A stretch of 64,000 nucleotides of DNA from Actinobacteria bacterium OV320 (GCA_001298545.1 LJCX01000036.1:1-64000); one strand, 5' to 3'. Shown: positions 26,052 to 36,860, counted from the first letter of the stretch. Notes: a model not told the origin generated them from the letters alone. Translations and numbers: made by a program.

Positions 26052-26316
26052 GCGGGTCACCGACCCGTATCCACCGTCCCATCGGTCGCGAAGCCGAACT
26101 GGTGGGACGGGGGAGCGGCCTGTGAGCGGGGCCGGGTCCGTATCCCGCACCCGCACGCGCACCGCCGACCGATGACCTCAGACCGCCGAAAACTGTGTAA
26201 CTCCTGTGCGTCTTGTGATTCTTGTCTCCGAGTTCGCCATTGGTCATGGAGGGGTCAATGGATAACCTCCCTCCGACCAGAAAGATCAAGAAAAACTTAA
26301 GATCACAGGGGGACTT

Positions 26317-29300
26317 GTGCGACCACCACGTCGCAGAAGCACCGTGCGCGCGGCGTTGACCACCGCCTGCGCAGCACTGGTACTGGGGAGCGGGATACCG
26401 GCGCACGCCGTCGACCCGCAGTCCGAGGGGCCCGGCCTGCCGGCCGACGCGGCAGCACAGGGCAAGGAGTTCTGGGAGGACGACGCCCTGCCCGCGAGCA
26501 CCGCGGAACAGCAGGCGTCACAACAGGCGGTCGCCGCGGGCCGGCCCGTCGCGGTGGCCGCGCTGACCACCGCCACCAGCGAAGTCGTCGCCAACCCCGA
26601 CGGCACCTTCACCGCCGAGAGCGCGACCTCTCCCGAACGTGTCCGCAAGGACGGCCGCTGGACCGGCATCGACACCACGCTGGTGAAGCAGGCGAACGGC
26701 ACCCTCGCCCCGCGCGCCGCGGAGGACATCCGGCTCTCCGGCGGCGGCGCGGACCGGCAGTTGGCCCGCATCTCGACCGGCGGCCGGGACTACGCCGTGT
26801 CGTCGCCGTGGGCGCTGCCCGTGCCCGAGACCGACGGTTCATCGGCCGTGTACCGGTCGGTGCTGCCGGGCGTGGACCTCGCCGTGCAGGTGCACCCGGA
26901 CGGCTTCTCCTACCACCTGGTGGTGCACTCGCGGCAGGCCGCGGCACAGGCCGGCCTCAAGAAGGTGCGCTTCCCGATCACGACACGCGGCCTGACGGTC
27001 CGCACGGACGCCTCGGGAGTGGCCACGTTCGCTGACGACGCCGGACACGCGGTCGTGTCCAGTGGCTCGGCGCTGATGTGGGACGCGGGCGGGGCTCCGG
27101 CGACTTCGCCGACCCACGCGCCGGCCAGGACGGCCGCTTCCGCGACCGCCAGGTCCGGCGTGAAGGCGACGACCGACGGCCCGGCGGCCGAACTCCCCGC
27201 CGCCGCCGTCGCCGACACCCTCGACGCCGCACCCGACTCCCGTACCGCCGTCATGGACACCGCCGTCACCGGCGATGCCCTGTCCATCACGCCGGACCAG
27301 GACTTCCTCGCCGACGACGCCACCGTCTACCCCGTCGTCCTCGACCCGCCCGCCGTGAAGGCGACGCTGACGGGCTGGACGACGATCTGGTCCAACGAGC
27401 CCAGGACCAGCTTCTGGAAGACCAAGCACGCGCTCGGCGTCGGCTACGACGCCTACGTCGACAACAAGAAGGCCCGCTCCCTCTTCCAGTTCGACACCCG
27501 CAAGGTCGCCGGGAAGAAGATCCTCGGTGCGACCTTCACGCCGTACGCGATCTGGTCGGCGAACTGCGTCAAGCACGACGTCGACCTGTACCGCACCAGC
27601 CAGATCTCGTCGAGGACGACCTGGAGCGAGAACCCGCCCAAGTGGTACGCGAAGGTCGACACGGTCTCCGCGGCCAAGGGCCACTCGTCCGACTGCCCCG
27701 ACGGCGACATCGAGTTCGACGCGACAGCGGCCGTGGCGTACACGGCGAAAGCCAAGGACACCCTGACCACGCTCGGCCTGCGCGCCGACGAAGGCGACCC
27801 CATCGCGTGGAAGCAGTTCATGTCACCGCTCGACGCGGACGCGACCTCCTCGCGCAAGCCCCGCCTGTCGATCACCTACGTCACCCCGCCCGCCGGCAAG
27901 CCGTCCTCGGTGAAGATGTCCGACCCGAAGGTGTCCTGCTCGGCGGCCTCCGCGCCCGCGCTGATCCGCGACACCACCCCGCGGCTGACGGCCACGCCGA
28001 CCTCGGCGGACGCCTCCAACTCCTCGCTGCGCCCCGAGTTCGAGCTGTACAAGGGCACCGCCACCACGCCGACCTCGCTGAAACCGTCCTCGTGGACGGA
28101 CAGCGGCACAGCCGGCACCGTGCCCACGGCCACCCTCACCAACGACGTCGTCTACAAGTTCCGGGCGCGCACCGAGTACAAGTACTCCTGGAAGGGCGCG
28201 AGCCACTCCCTGTTCGGCCCCTGGTCGAGCTACTGCCACTTCAAGGTGGACAGCAAGGGCCCGCCCGCACCGAAGGTGTCCTCCACCGTCTACAAGGAGT
28301 GCGCGGGCACGACCTGCGACGCGGCCGACCCGGAGTACGGCAGCGTCGGCATGACAGCGGCGTTCAAGGTGGACGCGGGTGCCAGTGACGTACGGCGCTA
28401 CGACTGGTGGCTCAACGGCGTGCCGCTCGGCAGCAAGACGTTCACGGCCAACACACCGGCCTACGAGATCGAGGCCGCGCCCGACAAGCGGCTGACCAAC
28501 ACCCTGCGCGTGCAGACGTTCGACGGTGCGGGCAACCCGGGCAGCCACTACGACTACCTGTTCAAGGCCGCCAAGGGCGCGGGCCCGGTGGCCGCCTGGA
28601 ACCTCGACGACGGCGACGGCACGACAGCCGCCGACGGCTCGGGTCAGAACCGGCCCCTGACACTGACCGCCGCGTCCTGGACCGGCACGGCCCGCCTCGC
28701 CGGCGGTCTGCGCGGTGACGGCGCCGCCGTCGCCGGCGCCACGGCGGGCCCCGCGCTGGACACCACCAACAGCTTCACCGTGTCCGCGTGGGCCCGGCTG
28801 ACGTCGAAGAGCCACATCTCCACCGTCGTCACACAGAGCGGCGCCCGTGCCGGCAGCTTCCAGCTGTACTACTCGTCGTCGCTCGACCGTTGGGTCTTCA
28901 ACCGCTACTCGGCCGACTCCGACAGCCCGGACATCACCCGCGCCCAGTCGGCGAAGCCGCCGGTGCTCGGCGCGTGGACCCATCTGCTGGGTGTGTACGA
29001 CCAGAACAAGAAGCAGCTGCGCCTGTACGTCAACGGCCGACTGCAGGCCACCACGGCCTTCACGGCCACCGCGTGGGCGGCCAAGGGCCCCTTCGAGGTG
29101 GGGCGCATGAAGGCGGGCGGCGCCTACACGGACTACTTCCAGGGCGACCTCGACCAGGTCGAGGCATGGAACCGGGTGGTCTTCGACAACGAGCTGGAGG
29201 CCATCGCCAACGCCGAGAATCCGGCCACCGGCCAGACGCAGGCCGCGCTGCTGTCCGACTGGCTGTTCGACGAGGGCGCCGGGACCACGGCCGCCGACGC

Positions 29301-29961
29301 CAGCGGCCGCGGCCACACCCTCCAGCTCCAGACGGGCGCGGCCTTCGCGGCGAGCGAGGACCCGGCGCACGGCTCCGTGCTGGAGCTCGACGAGACCAAG
29401 GCGGGCAAGGCCACGGCGGCCGTGCCGCTCGACGAGTCGGGCAGCTTCACCCTGGCCGGCTGGGTGAACCTGGCCGCGCAGTCCAGGTTGGAGGACACCA
29501 CCACCGCCCACTCGCCGACCGTGTTCGCCCACCCGGGCGCGGCCCGCAACTCCTTCCGCCTTTGGTACCGGCAGGAGGCCGGTGAGGCCATCGGCGACTG
29601 GAACTTCGGCCGCTACGAGACCGACGTCATCGGCGGTCCCGGCACAACGGTCGTCTCCGACGAGGTCAACCCGCCCGACGGCTGGGTGCACGTCACCGCC
29701 GTCCACGACGGCGTCAACCGGTCGATCAAGCTCTACCTCGCCGGTGAACGGCAGGGCGACGAGGACGGTGTGCTCAGCGAGGACGCCTTCCAGTCCGCCG
29801 GTCCGCTGATGGTCGGCGGCGCCCGCCGCCACGACAACGGCGGCTGGGGCAACTCCCTGCCCGGTCAGCTGGACGATCTGCGGGTGTACGCGGGCGTCCT
29901 GTCCGAGGCCGACATCACCCAGCTGGCGACGGTGGACGAGCCGCCGGTGCCCGTCGAGTAG
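26317..29961 (+). CDS. secreted LamG-like jellyroll protein upstream of RHS gene
   Basis: 1214 residues, GTG 26317 with AGGGGGA upstream. The signal peptide ends at AHA (residue 31). An N-terminal region with Ser/Ala linkers is followed by a DNRLREX-like SLFQFDTRKVAGKKILGATF domain. Two LamG/concanavalin-like domains are at about 756-970 (WNLDDGDGTTAADGSG) and 978-1200 (WLFDEGAGTTAADASG). Such proteins are regularly found directly upstream of Streptomyces RHS genes, as here (97-base gap, same strand). They are thought to serve as a surface partner or carrier. The binding ligand is unknown. Confidence 0.8.
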   Translation: MRPPRRRSTVRAALTTACAALVLGSGIPAHAVDPQSEGPGLPADAAAQGKEFWEDDALPASTAEQQASQQAVAAGRPVAVAALTTATSEVVANPDGTFTAESATSPERVRKDGRWTGIDTTLVKQANGTLAPRAAEDIRLSGGGADRQLARISTGGRDYAVSSPWALPVPETDGSSAVYRSVLPGVDLAVQVHPDGFSYHLVVHSRQAAAQAGLKKVRFPITTRGLTVRTDASGVATFADDAGHAVVSSGSALMWDAGGAPATSPTHAPARTAASATARSGVKATTDGPAAELPAAAVADTLDAAPDSRTAVMDTAVTGDALSITPDQDFLADDATVYPVVLDPPAVKATLTGWTTIWSNEPRTSFWKTKHALGVGYDAYVDNKKARSLFQFDTRKVAGKKILGATFTPYAIWSANCVKHDVDLYRTSQISSRTTWSENPPKWYAKVDTVSAAKGHSSDCPDGDIEFDATAAVAYTAKAKDTLTTLGLRADEGDPIAWKQFMSPLDADATSSRKPRLSITYVTPPAGKPSSVKMSDPKVSCSAASAPALIRDTTPRLTATPTSADASNSSLRPEFELYKGTATTPTSLKPSSWTDSGTAGTVPTATLTNDVVYKFRARTEYKYSWKGASHSLFGPWSSYCHFKVDSKGPPAPKVSSTVYKECAGTTCDAADPEYGSVGMTAAFKVDAGASDVRRYDWWLNGVPLGSKTFTANTPAYEIEAAPDKRLTNTLRVQTFDGAGNPGSHYDYLFKAAKGAGPVAAWNLDDGDGTTAADGSGQNRPLTLTAASWTGTARLAGGLRGDGAAVAGATAGPALDTTNSFTVSAWARLTSKSHISTVVTQSGARAGSFQLYYSSSLDRWVFNRYSADSDSPDITRAQSAKPPVLGAWTHLLGVYDQNKKQLRLYVNGRLQATTAFTATAWAAKGPFEVGRMKAGGAYTDYFQGDLDQVEAWNRVVFDNELEAIANAENPATGQTQAALLSDWLFDEGAGTTAADASGRGHTLQLQTGAAFAASEDPAHGSVLELDETKAGKATAAVPLDESGSFTLAGWVNLAAQSRLEDTTTAHSPTVFAHPGAARNSFRLWYRQEAGEAIGDWNFGRYETDVIGGPGTTVVSDEVNPPDGWVHVTAVHDGVNRSIKLYLAGERQGDEDGVLSEDAFQSAGPLMVGGARRHDNGGWGNSLPGQLDDLRVYAGVLSEADITQLATVDEPPVPVE

Positions 29962-30058
29962 CCCGTCCCCCTCCGGTCGGCGTACCGGGCCGCGCGCCCG
30001 GTACGCCGCCGTACTCCGAGCCATCTCACCAACGTCTCGAATCCGGGAGAACCCCCAC

Positions 30059-33000
30059 GTGGTATCCAGGAACAGCTCACTGCTGCCCAAAAACTGGGCC
30101 TGGCGCAGAGCGACCCGCCGCCGGCTGGCGGCCGTCGTCCTGCCCGTGTCCACGGCGGTCGTCGCCGGTCTGCTCGGCGCCGCGCCGGCGCAGGCGGACC
30201 AGGGCCGCGACCACAGCGCCCTGCCGAAGGCGGCGCACGGCAAGGCCGAGGTCTTCGACGCGAAGCACCTCGAAGTGAAGGACCCGACGGTGGCCGCCGC
30301 ACGCCGCACGCTCGCCAAGACGCGGGCGAAGGTGGTGTGGCCCGACGCGTCCGCGGTGCGGGTGCAGCCCCGCACCGCCACCCGCACCGCCAAGGGCATA
30401 CGCGCGGCCGCCCCGGCCGAGGTCGCCCCGGAGGTCCGCGTCCTCGACCGCAAGGCCACCGACCGCCTCGGCATCGACGGCCTGGTCTTCAGCGTCACCG
30501 CCGCGCAGAGCGGCGCGCAGGCCACCACCGTCGACTACAGCTCCTTCGCCGACGCCTACAGCGGCAACTGGTCCTCGCGCCTGCGCCTGGTCCGGTTGCC
30601 GGAGTGCGCGCTGACCACGCCGGAACAGGCGCGCTGCCGTACCACGACGCCGGTGGCGTCCGAGAACGACGCCGAGGCGGAGACGGTGACCGCGCAGGTC
30701 ACCGCGCCCAAGGCGAAGAGCGCCATGGTCCTCGCCCTGTCCGCGGCCGCCTCCTCCGACCAGGGCAGCTACGAGGCCACCCCGCTGGCCGCGTCCTCCA
30801 CCTGGGCGGCGGGCGGCTCCAACGGCGACTTCACCTGGAACTATCCGCTGCAGACCCCGCCGGCGCCCGCGGGCCCGGCCCCGACCCTGGCGATCAACTA
30901 CTCCGCGCAGAGCGTGGACGGCCACACCTCCTCCTCGGGCGCGCAGCCGTCCTGGATCGGCGAGGGCTTCGACCTGCCGGCGTCCTACATCGAGCGGGCG
31001 TACTCCAGCTGCGAGGACGACGGCCAGGACAAGAAGTACGACCTGTGCTGGAAGGAGGACAACGCCTCCCTCGTCCTCAACGGCAAGTCCACGCCTTTGG
31101 TGAAGGGCGCCGACGGTGCCTGGCGGCCCAAGAGCGACGACGGTGAGCGCGTCGTGCGGGAGACCGGCGCCGCCAACGGCGACGACGGTGACACCGGCGA
31201 CAAGGGCGAGTTCTGGACCGTGACCGGCGTCGACGGAACGCAGTACGTGTTCGGCAAGAACCGTCTGCCCGGCTGGAGTTCGGGCAAGGACGAGACGAAC
31301 TCCGTATGGACCGTCCCGGTGTTCGGCGACGACGACAAGGAGCCCGGGTACTCCTCCGGCGACTCCTTCGGCGGCCGCGCCAAGACGCAGGCCTGGCGGT
31401 GGAACCTCGACTACGTCGTGGACCCGCACGGCAACGTGATGACGTACTGGTACGACAAGGAGACCAACCACTACGCCAAGAACGGCACCACCGGCAACGG
31501 CACCGCGTACACGCGCGGCGGCTGGCTCAAGCGCATCGACTACGGCCAGCGCAGCGACACCGTCTTCTCCCAGCCGGCTTCAGCCCGGGTGAAGTTCACG
31601 GTCGCCGAACGCTGCCTCGCGGTCTCCGGCGGCGAGTCCTGCGGCTCGCTGACCTCCGCCAACCGCAACGCCTGGCCCGACGTGCCGTTCGACCTGATCT
31701 GCGCGGCCGACAAGCCGTGCACCGACCAGCCCAGCCCGGCCTTCTTCACCCGCAAGCGCCTCACCGACGTCACCACCCAGGTGCACGACGGCGCCGGCAC
31801 CGCCGAAAGCGACTTCCGCGCCGTCAACGCCTGGCATCTGGAGCAGTCCTTCCCCGACCCGGGCGACGGCTCCGACCCCGGCCTGTGGCTGAAGTCCATC
31901 CAGCGCACCGGCAAGACCGGCGCGGACGTCTCACTGCCCGCGATCACCTTCAGCGGCGTCCAGTTGCACAACCGGGTCGACAAGACCGGCGACGACGTGG
32001 TCCCGTTCATCAAGTGGCGGGGGCGCACGGTCACCTCGGAGACCGGCTCCAAGCTGACGGTGAACTACTCCAAGGAGGACTGCGTCGCCGGGACGGACGT
32101 CCCGGCCAAGCTCGACGCCAACACCCGCCGCTGCTATCCGGTGAAGTGGATCCCGCCGTCCAACCCGACGCCGGGGACGAATCCGCAGCCGCGCACGGAC
32201 TGGTTCCACAAGTACGTCGTCACCCAGGTCACCGAGTCCGATCCGACCGGCGGCTCGCCGCTGAAGCAGACCGACTACACCTATTCCGGCGGCGGCGCGT
32301 GGGCGTACGACGACGAGTCGCCCATCACCCCGGCCAAGTACCGCACCTGGAACATCTGGCGCGGCTACCAGAAGGTCACCACGACCACCGGTGAGGCGGC
32401 GAGCACCCGCTCGAGGACGACCGCCCTCTACTACCGGGGCATGGACGGCGACAAACAGTCCGACGGCACCGCCCGCAAGGAGACGGTCACCGACTCCCGG
32501 GGCGTGTCGAAGACCGACACCGAGCAGTTCGCCGGCCAACTGCGCGAGCAGATCACCTACGCCGGCGTCGACGGCCCCGAGGTGACCGCGACGGTGGAGA
32601 CCCCCTGGTCGCGTACGACGGCCACGGCCAAGCACTCCTACGGCACGGTCAACGCGTACCTGGTCCGCACCGGCGTCTCGACGACCCGCACCGCGCTGCC
32701 CGGCGGCAGCGAGACCACCGCGACGAAGTCGACGACGTACGACCCGAAGAGCGGCCTGACGCTGAAGGAGGAGACCGACGCGGCCGGCGAGAAGGACTGC
32801 ACGGTCACCGAGTACGCCGCCAACACCACGGCCTGGATCCTGAACCTCCCCCAGCGGGTGGAGCACGTCTCCACCGGCTGTGACCAGACCCCGAAGCGCA
32901 CGGGCGATCCCAGGACCACCGACGTGATCTCGGACGTGCGCACGTCCTACGACGGCCAGGCCTGGGGCAAGGCGCCCACCAGGGGCGAAGCCACCAAGGT

Positions 33001-36000
33001 CCAGCGGGTCACCGGCTACGGCGGCGCCGACGCCCTGCTGCAGACCGTCGCCACGGCCAAGTTCGACGCCCTGGGCCGCCCCACCGACACCTGGGATGCC
33101 CAGGGCACCCGCACCGGCCACACCGACTACACCCCGGCGGCCGGCGGCCCGCTGACCAAGACGGTCGAGCTCAACGCCCTCGACCACACCACCACCACGG
33201 AGTACGCCCCCGACTGGGGCGTGCGCACCGCCACCACCGACCCCAACGGCAACCGCACCGAGCTGTCCTACGACAGCTTCGGTCAGCTGTCCGCCGTATG
33301 GCTGGCCGACCGCGACCGGTCGGCGGACCAGGCACCGAACTACCGCTACGAGTACAAGGTGCAGAACACGGCCGCTTCCTGGGTGGCCAGCAAGTCGCTG
33401 AACAACGACGGCACGACCTACCGCACCACGTACGAGATCTTCGACGCGCTGCTGCGGTCGCGCCAGACCCAGACGCCTGCCGCGAGCGGCACGGGCCGGA
33501 TCGTCACCGAGACCAAGTACGACACCCGCGGCCTGACCGTGGAGACGGCGGCCGACTACACCGACACCAAGCCGGCCTCCGGCGAGCTGGCCACGCTGCT
33601 GACGGCGCCCCCCGCGGGCACCGAGACCGTCTACGACGGTGCCGGCCGGGCCACGGTCGAGAAGGTCCTCACCAACGGCAAGGAGTTCTCCCGGACCAAG
33701 CACACCTACAGCGGTGACACCACTCTCGTCGAACCGCCCGCCGGCGCCTCGGCCGTCCGCGAGAAGGTGGACGCCCGCGGCCGCACGGTCGAGAAGCTGG
33801 AGTACGACGGCAACGCGGTGAGCACGAAGTTCACCCGCCTCACCTACGGCTACGACCACGCCGACCGGCTCACCGAGGTCAAGGACGACGACGGCAACCG
33901 CTGGGCGTTCGGCTACGACTTCCTGGGCCACAAGGACAGCACCACGGACCCCGACGCGGGCGCGACCTCGTACGAGTTCGACGACCTCGACCGGCTCGTG
34001 TCGACGACCGACGCACGCGGCGTGACCCTCGGCCACACCTACGACCTGCTGGGCCGCCCGACCGGCCGCCTGGACGGCAAGGTGCCCGTCGTCGACGGCA
34101 AGCCGGCCCCCGAGGACGCCAGGTACCTGGCGCGCTGGACCTACGACACGGTGGCCAAGGGCCGGCTGACCTCCGCGATCCGGTACGTCGGCGGCAAGGC
34201 CGGTGACGTGTACGCGAAGACCAACGCCAAGTACGACAAGCTCTATCGCGTCCTGAACGAGCAGTACACGATCAGCAAGAGCGAGGGCGGGCTGGCCGGC
34301 GCCTCCGGTGTCTGGACGATCGCCAACGCCTACAACACCGACGGCAGCCTCAAGAAGCGGACCGTCCCCGCGATGGGCGGACTCGACCAGGAGGTCCTGG
34401 ACTACGGCTACACCGAGCAGGGGATGCCGGACACCCTCAAGGGCCTGACCGGCATCGTCCAGAACACGGACTACCTTCCGGCCGGTGAGCAGATCCGTAC
34501 CACCCTTGGCGTCTCCTCGACCGCGAACTGGACGGAGATCAACCGCAGTTACGAGAGCGGCACCAAGCGGCTCGCCCGGCAGAGCGTCGTCTCCGAGACC
34601 CACTCCGGCACGGACTCCGACATCGCCTACCGCTACGACCTCGCCGGCAACCCGGTCGACATCGAGGAGAAGGCGATCAGTCCGGGAGACCGGCAGTGCT
34701 TCACCTATGACGGTCACCGCCGGCTGAAGTCCGCATGGACCGCGACCGGCGACTGCGCCACAGAGCCGGCCAAGAACACCGTGGGCGGCCCGGCCGCGTA
34801 CTGGCAGTCGTTCACCTACGACAGCGCCGGCAACCGCGAGACGGCCAGCGACCATCTGTCCGGAACCACCTCCTCGTACGTCTACAAGACGGCCGACCAG
34901 ACCCGTCCGCACGCACTGGCCTCGACCGAGACCAGGAAGGACGGCGCGGTCACCGCGGCCACCGCCTACACCTACGACCTCGCCGGAAACACCGACACCC
35001 GGACCGTCGGCGGCCGCACCCAGGACCTCGACTGGAACACCGAGAACACCCTGCACAAGGTCACCGAGGCCGACGGAACGGTCACCGAGTTCCTCGACGA
35101 CGCCGACGGGAGCCGGCTCATCCGGCGCGACAAGACCGGCACCACTCTGTACCTCGGTGAAACCGAGCTGCGGCTGGACAAGGCGAGCGGCAAGGTGGCG
35201 GCCACCCGCACTTACGTCCACGGCGGACAGACCGTCGCCGTGCGGACGCCGGCCGGACTGACCTGGATCGCGAGCGACCACAACGGCACCGCGAGTGTGC
35301 AGGTCGACGCGGCCACGCAGGCGGTCACCCGGCGGCACATGACACCCTTCGGCGAGGACCGGGGGAAGCCGGCCGGGGCCGCCTGGGTCGGCGAGAAGCA
35401 CTTCGTCGGCGGCACCAAGGATCCGACCGGCCTGGTCCACCTCGGCGCCCGTGACTACGACCCGACCACCGGGCGCTTCGTCAGCGTCGACCCCGTGGCC
35501 GATTTCAGCGACGCGCAGCAGATCAACGGTTACGCCTACGGCAACAACAACCCCGTCACCTTCGCCGACCCCGACGGCAAGTTCTTCGGCGCGCTCATCG
35601 CGCTGATCGTCGCCGTCGTCCGGGCCGTCATGGCCGTGCTGAACTACGTCCGCTGGCGGTCGAGCCAGTCCGCGAGCTCCGGCGGCATGTCGACCATGGG
35701 CAGCGCCAACTACGCTTCCGCCAAGGCCGACTCCTGCCCCCTGGTGCAGCGCAACTACGGCATCTGTGACAACAAGGAGCCGGAGGACGCGCGGGAGCAG
35801 GGCAGCTTCAAGGACATCCTCGGCGGCATCGGCAACGCCATCACCGAGGGCCTCGACGCCGTCGAGTACGCCACCGAGCCCTGGTGCTGGGGCGGCAACT
35901 CCAGCTGTGGCGTCAACGACGACTACAAGGAGTTCACCGAGAAGCACGGCGTCGACGAGAACACCAAGAACTACGACGCCGGAAAGGACTTCACCGACGC

Positions 36001-36427
36001 GGCGTCCATGTTCAACCTCGCAGGGTTCGCCCGGCACTTCCTGAAGAACCTCTTCAAGAAGGCCGCGAAGAAGAACGCGCCGAAGCCGAGTGTGCCTGAG
36101 GTCAAGAAGATCGACGGCTGGATGCCCGAGACCGTTCTGGACAAGGTTCCCGAGGGCTTCGGGCCGATGAAGCCGACGAAGAAGGGCGTGGGCTACCGTT
36201 TCCCCGGGCCGAAGCAGGACGGCATCAGGATCGACAAGGGGAACCTGAACAACTCCCAGCCCTTCCAGCAGGTCGACCATGTCGTGATCAACTCCGGTGG
36301 ACGGGTGATCGGCCGCGACGGCAAACCCATCAAGGGCGCCATCAACGGCGACGATCACAATGCCTACATGGCACACATCCCCCTGGAGGACTGGCTGAAG
36401 TGGGAGAAATGGAACAGCCCGACGTGA
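30059..36427 (+). CDS. RHS-repeat polymorphic toxin-like secreted protein
   Basis: 2122 residues, GTG 30059. The signal peptide ends AQA (residue 46). From about 255, FTWNYPLQTPPAPAGPAPTL starts the SpvB/TcaC-like region. YD/RHS repeats (YDxxGR type) run from about 1050 to 1700. The RHS-associated core (YDPTTGRFVSVDPV) lies near 1800 and ends PDGK near 1840. After the core come a hydrophobic helix (about 1842-1865), a Cys-containing linker and a C-terminal module (about 2030-2122) with RIDKGN, QQVDHVV, IGRDGKPI and AHIPLEDWL. I take the last as the variable toxin tip, probably a small nuclease-like domain; its activity is unproven. The stop overlaps the next gene. Confidence 0.85.
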   Translation: MVSRNSSLLPKNWAWRRATRRRLAAVVLPVSTAVVAGLLGAAPAQADQGRDHSALPKAAHGKAEVFDAKHLEVKDPTVAAARRTLAKTRAKVVWPDASAVRVQPRTATRTAKGIRAAAPAEVAPEVRVLDRKATDRLGIDGLVFSVTAAQSGAQATTVDYSSFADAYSGNWSSRLRLVRLPECALTTPEQARCRTTTPVASENDAEAETVTAQVTAPKAKSAMVLALSAAASSDQGSYEATPLAASSTWAAGGSNGDFTWNYPLQTPPAPAGPAPTLAINYSAQSVDGHTSSSGAQPSWIGEGFDLPASYIERAYSSCEDDGQDKKYDLCWKEDNASLVLNGKSTPLVKGADGAWRPKSDDGERVVRETGAANGDDGDTGDKGEFWTVTGVDGTQYVFGKNRLPGWSSGKDETNSVWTVPVFGDDDKEPGYSSGDSFGGRAKTQAWRWNLDYVVDPHGNVMTYWYDKETNHYAKNGTTGNGTAYTRGGWLKRIDYGQRSDTVFSQPASARVKFTVAERCLAVSGGESCGSLTSANRNAWPDVPFDLICAADKPCTDQPSPAFFTRKRLTDVTTQVHDGAGTAESDFRAVNAWHLEQSFPDPGDGSDPGLWLKSIQRTGKTGADVSLPAITFSGVQLHNRVDKTGDDVVPFIKWRGRTVTSETGSKLTVNYSKEDCVAGTDVPAKLDANTRRCYPVKWIPPSNPTPGTNPQPRTDWFHKYVVTQVTESDPTGGSPLKQTDYTYSGGGAWAYDDESPITPAKYRTWNIWRGYQKVTTTTGEAASTRSRTTALYYRGMDGDKQSDGTARKETVTDSRGVSKTDTEQFAGQLREQITYAGVDGPEVTATVETPWSRTTATAKHSYGTVNAYLVRTGVSTTRTALPGGSETTATKSTTYDPKSGLTLKEETDAAGEKDCTVTEYAANTTAWILNLPQRVEHVSTGCDQTPKRTGDPRTTDVISDVRTSYDGQAWGKAPTRGEATKVQRVTGYGGADALLQTVATAKFDALGRPTDTWDAQGTRTGHTDYTPAAGGPLTKTVELNALDHTTTTEYAPDWGVRTATTDPNGNRTELSYDSFGQLSAVWLADRDRSADQAPNYRYEYKVQNTAASWVASKSLNNDGTTYRTTYEIFDALLRSRQTQTPAASGTGRIVTETKYDTRGLTVETAADYTDTKPASGELATLLTAPPAGTETVYDGAGRATVEKVLTNGKEFSRTKHTYSGDTTLVEPPAGASAVREKVDARGRTVEKLEYDGNAVSTKFTRLTYGYDHADRLTEVKDDDGNRWAFGYDFLGHKDSTTDPDAGATSYEFDDLDRLVSTTDARGVTLGHTYDLLGRPTGRLDGKVPVVDGKPAPEDARYLARWTYDTVAKGRLTSAIRYVGGKAGDVYAKTNAKYDKLYRVLNEQYTISKSEGGLAGASGVWTIANAYNTDGSLKKRTVPAMGGLDQEVLDYGYTEQGMPDTLKGLTGIVQNTDYLPAGEQIRTTLGVSSTANWTEINRSYESGTKRLARQSVVSETHSGTDSDIAYRYDLAGNPVDIEEKAISPGDRQCFTYDGHRRLKSAWTATGDCATEPAKNTVGGPAAYWQSFTYDSAGNRETASDHLSGTTSSYVYKTADQTRPHALASTETRKDGAVTAATAYTYDLAGNTDTRTVGGRTQDLDWNTENTLHKVTEADGTVTEFLDDADGSRLIRRDKTGTTLYLGETELRLDKASGKVAATRTYVHGGQTVAVRTPAGLTWIASDHNGTASVQVDAATQAVTRRHMTPFGEDRGKPAGAAWVGEKHFVGGTKDPTGLVHLGARDYDPTTGRFVSVDPVADFSDAQQINGYAYGNNNPVTFADPDGKFFGALIALIVAVVRAVMAVLNYVRWRSSQSASSGGMSTMGSANYASAKADSCPLVQRNYGICDNKEPEDAREQGSFKDILGGIGNAITEGLDAVEYATEPWCWGGNSSCGVNDDYKEFTEKHGVDENTKNYDAGKDFTDAASMFNLAGFARHFLKNLFKKAAKKNAPKPSVPEVKKIDGWMPETVLDKVPEGFGPMKPTKKGVGYRFPGPKQDGIRIDKGNLNNSQPFQQVDHVVINSGGRVIGRDGKPIKGAINGDDHNAYMAHIPLEDWLKWEKWNSPT

Positions 36428-36807
36428 TGATGAGTGGAGTCGAGTTCCCGGACGTGCGGCTCAACGTGGTGTCGGTGCTGGAGTCCCTGGCGGACACCGG
36501 TCACCAGCACCGGGTGTGGCTCGACCGCGGCCCGGCTCCGGACGACGCCGTCGACAACCTGGACCTGGTCGTGCACGTCCTCTTCGACGACTCGCGGGTC
36601 CTGGAGGACCCCGAGGAGACCGTGGGAGAGGTGCTGCGGTCCCGGGACGAGGCGCGGGCCGCGCGGGCGCTGGCCGAGGTGCTGGGCCCGCTCGTCGACG
36701 AGCTGGGTGACGTCGGCGACGAGGTCTATCTGGCCTCGCCCCGGTGGCCGGCCGTAGTGACGGCCGCGCGGGACGTGCTCGACGCGATGCGCGCCGACGA
36801 CCGCTGA
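36427..36807 (+). CDS. SCO4402-family protein, candidate immunity protein
   Basis: 126 residues from ATG 36427, which shares its A with the RHS stop (TGATG); a second ATG follows at 36430. The pattern FPDVRLNVVSVLESL, then DLVVHVLFDDSRVLEDP and VYLASPRWPAVVTAA matches the family I know as SCO4402. It is small, acidic, without a signal peptide, and translationally coupled to a toxin-tipped RHS gene. These are the usual marks of a cytoplasmic immunity protein that neutralises the C-terminal domain of its partner. Immunity is inferred from context. Confidence 0.72.
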   Translation: MMSGVEFPDVRLNVVSVLESLADTGHQHRVWLDRGPAPDDAVDNLDLVVHVLFDDSRVLEDPEETVGEVLRSRDEARAARALAEVLGPLVDELGDVGDEVYLASPRWPAVVTAARDVLDAMRADDR

Positions 36808-36820
36808 GGGAAATGGTCCC

Positions 36821-36860
36821 CGAGGGGCCGGGCCACCGCGCACGGTGGCCCGGCCCCTCG
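36821..36860 (+). terminator. strong hairpin terminator after RHS-immunity operon
   Basis: Perfect 18-bp stem with a 4-base CGCA loop, arms beginning CGAGGGGCCGGGCC, placed 14 bases after the immunity-gene stop. It closes the LamG-RHS-immunity transcription unit. Confidence 0.85.

Noticed and set aside
27823..30528. Long minus-strand frame opposite the LamG and RHS genes
   Set aside because: Shadow frame with no recognisable domain.
31931..36376. 1481-codon open frame on the minus strand opposite the RHS gene
   Set aside because: Valine/glycine/arginine-rich shadow frame produced by the high GC third positions of the RHS gene.
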